12,495 nucleotides of DNA. Origin: Colimorpha sp045598945 (GTDB lineage Bacteria; Bacteroidota; Bacteroidia; Bacteroidales; P3). This document shows positions 7,851-12,495 of the stretch, piece after piece. Numbering within the stretch: the first letter of the stretch is position 1; every line of letters starts with the position of its first letter. The notes beneath the pieces were generated by a model. It made no database searches and had not been told where the DNA came from. It was given only the letters and a program-made list of their open reading frames with translations. The DNA lies in NCBI GenBank assembly GCA_045598945.1, contig JAZRVD010000068.1, positions 1 through 12,495 of the forward strand, given 5' to 3'. A program made the position numbers and the translations under genes.

Positions 7851-9023
7851 CTATCTGTTTTCCCGCAGTTGTTCGGGTGCTGAGTAGTGGGGTGTGCCTG
7901 CTGGTTGTTTCAATATGGCGAAACTGTCGTTGTCGCTTAGTCCGAAGTCGATAACTCTCACGTTGTTGCCCGACGTGGTTATAATTATGTTGTTGGGCTT
8001 AAGGTCGCGGTGTATTATCTGGTGGGCGTGACAGTAGTCGATGGCGTGGAGTATCTGTTCTGCCACTTTTCGTCTTTGGGAATGGCTGTGATGCTCTTTG
8101 AGATAGTCGCCAAGTGTGCGTCCGTCTACATAGTCCATTACTATGCAGTGCCCTACGCCTTCCACTTCTTCCATCGACAGGGTGCGCACTATGTTTGTGT
8201 GCGACAGCTGTATGGCTATCTCAAATTCTTTGTGTAGAAGCTCTTCGTAGAAGGTGTTGCTGGCAAGGTCGTCGCGTAAGGTTTTGAGCATATACCATTG
8301 ACCATAACGTTGGGCGCGCAGCAGTTTGCTGTGTCCCGAGGTCATGTAGTGTTGTATATGCTCGAATGTCGGCGAGGTATGTATGGCTTCTTCTGTTATC
8401 TCGCCCGACGACGATGTGTCGTTTTCTATCACTGTCTGTCTTGCTCTTTTAGGCATCACCTCTATCTTTGTCAGTCCGCCGTTCTTGCCCATGGCGAAGA
8501 GTTTGATGGTAGTGGTGTCGTGGGTGAGATTGTCTATATATAGAGGTTCGCCGAGTATGAATTGCGAACAGTTGAAGGTGTCGCCCGGCTGTATCTTGCT
8601 GTTTATGGCCTTTATCACCATAAAACGCTCGTTGCCAAGGCATGAGAAGGAGCAGCAGCGGTTGGGAATCCATGCCACTGTTACTATCGACCCTTGTGGC
8701 AGTGTTGCGCTTTCTATATGTTGCGACAGTATGGGCGACGAGGTGTTGCTGTCTACGTTGTTGCAGTAAAACTCCTCAAATTTGTCCCAGTTGGCATAGC
8801 TTGTACAGCGTGCCAGCACGTTGAGGGTGCTGTAGCGTATAGTACTGTAGCCATCTATGTAGCCCCATAGGCGTTTTAGTGTCGAAATGCTTAGTGTTTC
8901 GTTGGTCTGTTGGGCTATGTATGTTGATAGTTCTTCAAAGTCGCTTGGCGAGTGCATAGTATGCCCAATGCTTTGTTCTATCAGTTTTCGCATTAAGGCT
9001 ATGTGGTCGGGGTTGATATTCAT
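7851..9023 (-). CDS. Ser/Thr protein kinase, N-terminal part; frame broken before the end of the C-lobe
   Basis: From the ATG at 9023 the frame gives 390 residues. Residues about 25-90 form a helical domain with LSISTLKRLWGY, a motif recurrent at N-termini of Bacteroidetes proteins. Residues about 105-190 form a beta-rich domain with VAWIPNRCCSF and IQPGDTFNCSQFILGEPLYI. The kinase domain follows from about 225: Lys247 in YMLKTL, catalytic loop IIHRDLKPNN (336-345, Asp340), VIDFGLS with DFG at 359-361, and GTPHYSAPE (376-384). All catalytic residues are present. Shortly after APE a TAG (7853-7851) stops the frame, while the rest of the C-lobe continues in the next frame. An earlier TTG start at 9044 is rejected because it lies inside a TACTTTTG -7 box. 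The kinase would phosphorylate Ser/Thr in the cytoplasm and, if restored, sense through its periplasmic tail. Whether it works in its present form is unclear. Confidence 0.85.
   Translation of the reverse strand: MNINPDHIALMRKLIEQSIGHTMHSPSDFEELSTYIAQQTNETLSISTLKRLWGYIDGYSTIRYSTLNVLARCTSYANWDKFEEFYCNNVDSNTSSPILSQHIESATLPQGSIVTVAWIPNRCCSFSCLGNERFMVIKAINSKIQPGDTFNCSQFILGEPLYIDNLTHDTTTIKLFAMGKNGGLTKIEVMPKRARQTVIENDTSSSGEITEEAIHTSPTFEHIQHYMTSGHSKLLRAQRYGQWYMLKTLRDDLASNTFYEELLHKEFEIAIQLSHTNIVRTLSMEEVEGVGHCIVMDYVDGRTLGDYLKEHHSHSQRRKVAEQILHAIDYCHAHQIIHRDLKPNNIIITTSGNNVRVIDFGLSDNDSFAILKQPAGTPHYSAPEQLRENR
7858..7861 (-). other. Probable frameshift site (A run one base short) in the kinase gene
   Basis: On the minus strand the bases read CGG GAA AAC AGA TAG, ending the frame. 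Adding one A to the four-A run gives GAA AAA CAG ATA GAC and continues as E-K-Q-I-D-N-R-A-D-I-Y-A-F-G, the expected kinase subdomain after APE. The heptamer is not a good canonical -1 slippery site. A one-base deletion, phase variation or a sequencing/assembly error are the options. Confidence 0.85.
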
Positions 9024-9041
9024 GGAATTGTTTATGATTTG

Positions 9042-9049
9042 CAAAAGTA
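9042..9049 (-). promoter_or_regulatory. -7 box of the kinase promoter
   Basis: On the minus strand TACTTTTG (9049-9042) matches TAnnTTTG exactly, 18 bp before the ATG at 9023, so the leader would be only about 10-15 nt. No clear TTTG -33 box is seen 18-22 bp further upstream, so this is a partial match. It supports the ATG at 9023 as the start. Confidence 0.5.
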
Positions 9050-9108
9050 CGAAAAATAATTGTAATGGGTTGGAAAAGATAAAGAACCAACAAGAACTAA
9101 TAAGAACT

Positions 9109-9138
9109 ATTGCGAGTTGTCTTTTCTTCCGACTTTTG
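9109..9138 (+). promoter_or_regulatory. Possible promoter of the small envelope-protein cluster
   Basis: GACTTTTG (9131-9138) differs from TAnnTTTG at one base, and ATTG (9109-9112) lies 18 bp upstream as a weak -33 box. It would give a leader of about 80 nt before the lipoprotein gene at 9223. It lies in the 199-bp divergent region shared with the kinase gene. The match is imperfect. Confidence 0.35.
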
Positions 9139-9222
9139 CACTTGAAAAATTTGAGTGATATGGCGCCTTACACTCATTTCTTTTCATCAAAATGATTGTT
9201 CAACAAAAATTAAGTTATTATT

Positions 9223-9951
9223 ATGAAAAAAATCTTTTATTTCCTCTGCTTCGCATGTGTCGCAGCATTTATGGCATCGTGCGGTCCCAAAGGCGAGGAG
9301 GAGTCAAAGTCTATTGCTGCTAAAGAGGTCGACTTTGATGGAGAAGTTTTGGATGTGTTTGACATCATCGATGATTCTGTTAAAGTCCTTTTGACAAAAG
9401 AAAACACAGATGGAACAAAATGGAATGTAAAGCTTGTGGTAAACCTTGGTGCTAATCGTTCATGGAATGATATTATGAAAGAGTATCCCTGCAAGTTTGA
9501 TGGCGAGGCATATATCAATGGCTGTTTTTATGGGAAAGGAATTAATTTTAGAGAAAAAGTTTTTCTTGATGCAAATGGTACAGCTCTTGATAATAGTGTT
9601 TCTTGTGAGACATCTTTCAGTATTGAATTAGATGAAAAGAATGAAGAAAAGGTTGTCTTTTGCCTATTATGGTCTACGGATTATGAAGAGGCAAAGGGTC
9701 TCTTCGACAAGGTGGCGGGAGCTAAATTCTCGTATGAGTTAACGAAGTACTATCATTCAGACCCGTCCTCATCTTCTTCCAGTTCTTCGTCTTCTTATGA
9801 CGATGATGATGATGATTTGGGTGCTGCCTATGAGGCTCTCGAAGCCGCTGAGGCTGCTGCTGCTGCCATGTCTTCTGCCACATCCTATCGTGATGCACAG
9901 AAAGCTTTGAAGGAATACGAAAAAGCCGCCAAGGCTTTAGAAAACTTGTAA
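9223..9951 (+). CDS. Lipoprotein with Ser/Asp-rich linker and Ala-rich C-terminal helix
   Basis: I do not recognise the family of this 242-residue protein. A signal peptide ends in a lipobox, FMASC, with the lipidated Cys at 20. The next residues, GPKGEEE, are acidic, as often seen in surface-exposed Bacteroidetes lipoproteins. Residues about 35-178 form a mixed domain with several beta-rich stretches and four Cys-containing spots. A low-complexity linker then holds ten consecutive Ser (182-191), a Tyr and six Asp (193-198). The last 44 residues are rich in Ala, Glu and Lys and look like an amphipathic, possibly coiled-coil, helix. The Ser tract uses five different Ser codons, so the run seems kept at the protein level rather than being a fresh DNA expansion. 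It is the first gene of the small envelope cluster and is divergent from the kinase. Confidence 0.85.
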   Translation: MKKIFYFLCFACVAAFMASCGPKGEEESKSIAAKEVDFDGEVLDVFDIIDDSVKVLLTKENTDGTKWNVKLVVNLGANRSWNDIMKEYPCKFDGEAYINGCFYGKGINFREKVFLDANGTALDNSVSCETSFSIELDEKNEEKVVFCLLWSTDYEEAKGLFDKVAGAKFSYELTKYYHSDPSSSSSSSSSSYDDDDDDLGAAYEALEAAEAAAAAMSSATSYRDAQKALKEYEKAAKALENL

Positions 9952-10062
9952 TCTCTTAGTCGTTTGTCTACTGTTTCGTACACGATGGCTTTTTAGTACA
10001 TGCTTGTATTTAAGCAAAAAACTAAATGGCGAGTGTACGAAACAGGTAGATGTAGCGAGAGA
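9952..10062. repeat. Long imperfect palindrome (111 bp) between lipoprotein and CCC-motif genes
   Basis: The arms start right after the lipoprotein stop codon. Paired blocks, from the outside in, are TCTCT (9952-9956) with AGAGA (10058-10062); TCTAC (9967-9971) with GTAGA (10046-10050); TGTTTCGTACAC (9972-9983) with GTGTACGAAACA (10033-10044); TTTAGT (9992-9997) with ACTAAA (10021-10026); and TGCTT (10001-10005) with AAGCA (10012-10016) at the tip. A single G (10045) bulges between the second and third blocks. There is no T run after the hairpin, so it is not an ordinary terminator. It could be an RNA structure that protects or attenuates the operon mRNA, a regulator site, or a MITE-like remnant. 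Confidence 0.8.
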
Positions 10063-10113
10063 ATAAAGTGAATGGAGAGAATTATTTTAATAATGTTTAA
10101 TAACTTTTATAAC

Positions 10114-10458
10114 ATGGAAAATCAATCTTATCAAACCAATTTGCCTAAGTTGCCCAATGCAGTGGTAGTTCTTATCTTAGGTATCGCTTCTATCGTCTTC
10201 AGCTGCTTCTTTGTTGGCCCTGTCTGCGGCATTATAGGTCTTTGTCTCTCTGGCAAGGGTGTCAAGATGCATCAAACCTCGCCAAACGCCTATAGCGGCT
10301 ATGGCATGCTCAATGCTGGTCGTATTACGTCTATTATCGGATTGGTGTTCGGAGTTATCTATATAATCATGTTCTTCGTCGCCAGTTCTCTGCTTGCCAA
10401 TTTCTTGGGTAATCTTCCTCTTGTAGGCGGGTTTTACGAAAATATGCTTGATTTTTAA
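10114..10458 (+). CDS. CCC-motif / DUF4190-like small membrane protein
   Basis: The preferred ATG at 10114 gives 114 residues beginning MENQSYQTNLPKLPNA, the usual short polar N-terminus followed by a membrane segment. Earlier in-frame ATGs at 10072 and 10093 add an unusual hydrophobic leader and are less likely. Two long hydrophobic segments (about 16-46 and 71-98) surround a short cytoplasmic loop, GKGVKMHQTSPNAYSGYGM. The pattern of a Gly-rich first segment with Cys (SCFFVGPVCGIIGLCLS), the loop and then NAGRITSIIGL matches the CCC-motif/DUF4190-like proteins common in Bacteroidetes. Their function is unknown. It shares a direction and close spacing with the DUF2752 gene, 21 bp downstream. 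Confidence 0.78.
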   Translation: MENQSYQTNLPKLPNAVVVLILGIASIVFSCFFVGPVCGIIGLCLSGKGVKMHQTSPNAYSGYGMLNAGRITSIIGLVFGVIYIIMFFVASSLLANFLGNLPLVGGFYENMLDF

Positions 10459-10479
10459 CAGTATAGCCACAATGGTTCT

Positions 10480-10866
10480 ATGATTGGCTTTGCTTTTATT
10501 GGTGAGGGTTTTTCGATGATGGCGTCTTTAGCAAACTCCTCGAGTATTGCGGCATCGTTAGCCTACTGGATAGAATGTCATGCTTTGCCATGTGCCTACA
10601 AGCATTTGTTTGGGATCTCGTGTCCTGCATGTGGCGGTCAGAGAGCTATTGTGGCTTTATTGCAAGGCGATCCGTTACAAGCTATATATCTATTTCCCCC
10701 GCTTATATTTATAGTTATAATGATGGTTTGGTTGGCGTTATATTTTTTGCGGCGTATTGCTGGCTTGTCTGTCAAGCTTGCCACTCCTGCTTTTCATATT
10801 TTCTTGATGATATTTGGTGCATCGTTTGTCTTTAATTTCATCTATCAAAATTGGATAATAGTATAA
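10480..10866 (+). CDS. DUF2752 family membrane protein
   Basis: A 128-residue protein with the diagnostic DUF2752 block CAYKHLFGISCPACGGQRAI (38-57), followed by LLQGDPLQAIYLFPPLIF (60-77). The CPxCGxxR core carries two close Cys that could bind a metal or be redox active; this is inference. Hydrophobic segments at about 72-90 and 104-124 are probable membrane helices. The start could instead be ATG 10516 or 10519, since residues 1-13 are not obviously conserved. A second member of the same family lies at 11681-12082. Family function is unknown; such proteins are commonly seen beside TM2 and CCC-motif genes, as here. Confidence 0.85.
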   Translation: MIGFAFIGEGFSMMASLANSSSIAASLAYWIECHALPCAYKHLFGISCPACGGQRAIVALLQGDPLQAIYLFPPLIFIVIMMVWLALYFLRRIAGLSVKLATPAFHIFLMIFGASFVFNFIYQNWIIV

Positions 10867-10901
10867 TCGTCATGCCATTCTGTTGAAAAAAAATACATAT
10901 T

Positions 10902-11129
10902 ATGAAAAAAAATGTTTTACTCGCTGTTTTAGCAGTTGTTTTCTTTGCCGCCTGCTCTACCAGTATTGATTCTCAGTTAGACAGTCTTGAAAAGGCTGTA
11001 AAAAAGGGTGATATGAAAAAAGCTGAGAAAATTTGTGCGGCCCTTGAAAAGAATGACGATATAACCTTGGGTCAAGAACAACGTATGTTTGATATATTGG
11101 AAAACGCAGATGTTGATTTTGACTATTGA
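10902..11129 (+). CDS. Small lipoprotein, 75 residues
   Basis: The product has a clean lipoprotein signal peptide: MKKNVLLAVLAVVFFAAC with Cys18 in the lipobox FAAC. The 57-residue mature part is polar and looks almost wholly helical, with SLEKAVKKGDMKKAEKIC and ALEKN suggesting an amphipathic or coiled-coil helix pair. One Cys besides the lipidated one is present, in KICAAL. I do not recognise a family. It sits between DUF2752 and TM2 genes, 35 and 45 bp away, in the same direction, so it is probably part of that transcript. The A-rich run just before the ATG is typical for translation starts here. Confidence 0.82.
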   Translation: MKKNVLLAVLAVVFFAACSTSIDSQLDSLEKAVKKGDMKKAEKICAALEKNDDITLGQEQRMFDILENADVDFDY

Positions 11130-11174
11130 TCTAAAGATAAATTTTAAGTATTTACAATTTTAACTGATTTTATT

Positions 11175-11567
11175 ATGGAAAATAGTAACACCCCTGTCTC
11201 TGATGAGAACAAGAATACTATCTCTGAGGATAGAAAGATGCGTATCAGCGCTTTTTTTGCTGCCAACAATGGTGTCTTTTCTGAAGAGCGCATTCCTATG
11301 ATGCGTCGTCGTTTGGAACAATGCAGTGATGCACAGTTTGATGCTGTTTGTTCTGTTGAATATAAAAGTCCCACCACCATGCTTATCATCTCAATCTTCT
11401 TGGGCGAGTGGGGTGTAGACCGTTTTATGCTTGGCGATGCTGGCTTGGGCGTCCTGAAGCTCCTTACTTGCGGTGGCGGTACTATATGGTGGCTTATCGA
11501 TGTTATCAATATCAGCGGCAAGACCAAAAAGCTTAACGATAGCAAATTTGATGCTGTTATGTATTAA
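11175..11567 (+). CDS. TM2 domain-containing protein
   Basis: A 130-residue protein. Residues 1-64 are polar and presumably cytoplasmic, including RRRLEQCSDAQFDAVCSVEY. Residues about 65-118 form a TM2 domain: KSPTTMLIISIFLGEWGVDRF, MLGDAGLGVLKLLTCGGGT and IWWLIDVINISGKTKKLN. In this fold two membrane helices are joined by a loop with a conserved G-x-x-x-x-DRF/HRF element, here GEWGVDRF (77-84), and a closing Asp (IDV, Asp109). TM2 proteins are found in bacteria and animals with no agreed biochemical role. It is the last gene before a strong terminator, so it probably ends the transcript that starts with the lipoprotein at 9223. Confidence 0.9.
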   Translation: MENSNTPVSDENKNTISEDRKMRISAFFAANNGVFSEERIPMMRRRLEQCSDAQFDAVCSVEYKSPTTMLIISIFLGEWGVDRFMLGDAGLGVLKLLTCGGGTIWWLIDVINISGKTKKLNDSKFDAVMY

Positions 11568-11613
11568 CATTTAGTTGCATGAGTGTTGACAATACCTATT
11601 AGTTTATTTGTGC

Positions 11614-11649
11614 AGACGGCTCTATGGTGTTGTAGAGCCGTCTTTTTTT
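11614..11649 (+). terminator. Rho-independent terminator after the TM2 gene
   Basis: A perfect 11-bp stem, AGACGGCTCTA (11614-11624) with TAGAGCCGTCT (11633-11643), encloses an 8-base loop and runs straight into seven T residues (11643-11649). It ends the small envelope cluster 46 bp after the TM2 stop codon. The next gene starts 31 bp further on and would need read-through or its own promoter, which is not evident. Confidence 0.95.
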
Positions 11650-11680
11650 ATAGATCTGAATATAGATATGATTTCTCTAT

Positions 11681-12082
11681 ATGAAACGCACGAAGATGGT
11701 GTTTATAGTATACAGTGTTGTACTTGTGTTGGCGGCGGTGGCGGTGAGGCATGTTGGCGTAGGCGTTGGTTTTTGCCTGTTTAGGAGTGCTACCGGCATA
11801 CCGTGTCCAGGCTGCGGTGGCACAAGGGTGGCGTGGCTGTTGATGCAAGGCAGGGTGGGTGAGGCGTTGTGTCTCAATCCGTTGTCGGTAGCTGTTGTGG
11901 TGGCTATGGGTGTGGGTTGGCTGTGGCTGTTGGTGGATTGTTGCCGTGGCATACCTACATTGCTGACGCAACTTAAAAAGCCATGGCGGTGGTGGGTAAC
12001 GCTTGTCGTTGTGGTGGTAATCGTAGTTGTGTGGGTGCGAAATATATGTCATGAATATAATGCTCTTGGAGTTTGTTTGTAG
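11681..12082 (+). CDS. DUF2752 family membrane protein, second paralogue
   Basis: A 133-residue, Val- and Trp-rich membrane protein. It has the DUF2752 core GIPCPGCGGTRVAWLLMQGR (39-58), followed by EALCLNPLSVAVVV. The motif is closer to the family consensus (CPGCG) than its paralogue at 10480 (CPACG). Hydrophobic stretches at about 6-30, 66-87 and 105-118 are likely membrane helices. Its base composition is noticeably more G-rich than the genes before it, with many GTG and GGC codons. It starts 31 bp after the terminator of the upstream cluster, so it is probably transcribed apart from it or by read-through. No TAnnTTTG box is visible in the short gap. Confidence 0.88.
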   Translation: MKRTKMVFIVYSVVLVLAAVAVRHVGVGVGFCLFRSATGIPCPGCGGTRVAWLLMQGRVGEALCLNPLSVAVVVAMGVGWLWLLVDCCRGIPTLLTQLKKPWRWWVTLVVVVVIVVVWVRNICHEYNALGVCL

Positions 12083-12251
12083 CTGCTTATTTTGTGTCGT
12101 GTCTTATGTCGTGTTGAGTCTTGTTTTTGCTCGTTCGTTTCTTGTTGGTGTTGTCTCTTCTCAAATCTTTTTGTACATCAGTTTATATCGTGCCTATGGT
12201 GTGTAAATGCAGTATATGTGCGTAAAGTGTCATTTGGTAAAAATGCTCTAT

Positions 12252-12495
12252 ATGAAAAAATATTTATCTTTTCTTTTTCTTTTGTTGCTTGTTTCTTTTG
12301 TCTTTGCTCAAAACAAGAAGTTGCAGAGTGCTACTGATAAAAACTTTTATGTTGCTCAGTATCTCCAAGCTGTGCCGGGAACGTTTACCTATAAGTATTA
12401 TATCGATTCTGCTGGCAATCGTCTCAAGCATGGTCCCTTTAATATCAGTTGTTACTACAAGTTTCAGCTTAGCAATATTATTGCTGCCAAGTATA
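12252..12495 (+). CDS. Exported protein of unknown function, 5' part only
   Basis: The ATG at 12252 opens a frame that runs off the right edge (81 codons). It starts with a standard Sec signal peptide, MKKYLSFLFLLLLVSFVFAQ, with likely cleavage after the Ala before Gln20. The mature part contains YYIDSAGNRLKHGPFNISC, which resembles the G-x-x-x-G-x-F/Y pattern of MORN-like repeats found in many Bacteroidetes exported proteins; a single copy is weak evidence. The 169 bp before it (12083-12251) hold no convincing gene or promoter. Confidence 0.7.
   Translation, partial: MKKYLSFLFLLLLVSFVFAQNKKLQSATDKNFYVAQYLQAVPGTFTYKYYIDSAGNRLKHGPFNISCYYKFQLSNIIAAKY

Noticed and set aside
7851..7866. Programmed -1 frameshift in the kinase gene
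   Set aside because: The sequence G GAA AAC does not fit the X-XXY-YYZ slippery pattern and no downstream stimulator was obvious, so a deletion or sequence error is favoured.
8010..8769. Plus-strand open frames across the kinase gene
   Set aside because: They are antisense to well-conserved kinase motifs and give Cys/Val-rich products with no recognisable domain.
9024..9044. Upstream TTG start for the kinase
   Set aside because: The TTG lies within the TACTTTTG -7 box, so it would not be transcribed as a start; the ATG at 9023 is better.
9922..9938. Hairpin AAAGCC/GGCTTT as a terminator
   Set aside because: It lies within the lipoprotein coding sequence and is not followed by a T run; probably chance pairing from Ala/Lys codons.
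10072..10113. Earlier ATG starts for the CCC-motif gene
   Set aside because: The added 14 residues are a hydrophobic leader unlike the polar MENQ-type N-terminus expected for the family.
12092..12337. 81-codon plus-strand frame
   Set aside because: The product is a Cys/Phe-rich low-complexity sequence and overlaps the start of the exported protein at 12252, which has a proper signal peptide.

Overview
The window looks like a Bacteroidales chromosome, probably from a Prevotella- or Bacteroides-type organism. This is inferred from several signs. At least two intergenic regions carry the Bacteroidetes promoter pattern TTTG-N20-TAnnTTTG. Shine-Dalgarno sequences are absent and start codons sit in A/T-rich leaders. 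Several protein types are typical of the phylum: a kinase with an N-terminal TLKRLWGY-type domain, a DUF4143 ATPase, DUF2752, CCC-motif (DUF4190-like) and TM2 proteins. No rRNA, tRNA, CRISPR array or transposase was seen.

Layout. Positions 1-3120 (+) hold the 3' end of an MBOAT O-acyltransferase gene, an overlapping membrane-anchored SGNH-like acetylation partner, and murF 4 bp further on. This looks like a cell-envelope transcription unit that acetylates a polysaccharide or peptidoglycan and makes peptidoglycan precursors. Positions 3111-5356 (+) start with a good promoter and encode an unusual STAS-APH fusion (a small-molecule kinase-like domain behind a sulfate-transporter/anti-sigma-antagonist domain), followed 4 bp later by an exported alpha/beta hydrolase with a TTG start. 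Positions 5390-5763 carry 16 full copies plus one partial copy of a strictly 23-bp tandem repeat. The array ends just before a second textbook promoter, which drives a stand-alone AAA ATPase of the DUF4143 type with a PD-(D/E)XK-like C-terminus (5833-7107).

Positions 7135-9023 (-) encode a transmembrane Ser/Thr protein kinase whose active-site motifs are intact but whose reading frame is broken by an apparent one-base deletion in an A run at 7858-7861. Divergent from it, 9223-11567 (+) is a run of small envelope genes: a Ser/Asp/Ala-rich lipoprotein, a CCC-motif membrane protein, a DUF2752 protein, a tiny lipoprotein and a TM2 protein. A long imperfect palindrome splits the run after its first gene, and a perfect 11-bp-stem terminator closes it. 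A second DUF2752 gene (11681-12082) and the start of an exported protein with a possible MORN-like segment (12252 to the window edge) follow.

The most unusual items are the 23-bp array beside the DUF4143 ATPase, the STAS-APH fusion with Tyr at the usual phospho-Ser position, the frameshifted kinase, the 111-bp palindrome, and the small-membrane-protein cluster with two DUF2752 paralogues.
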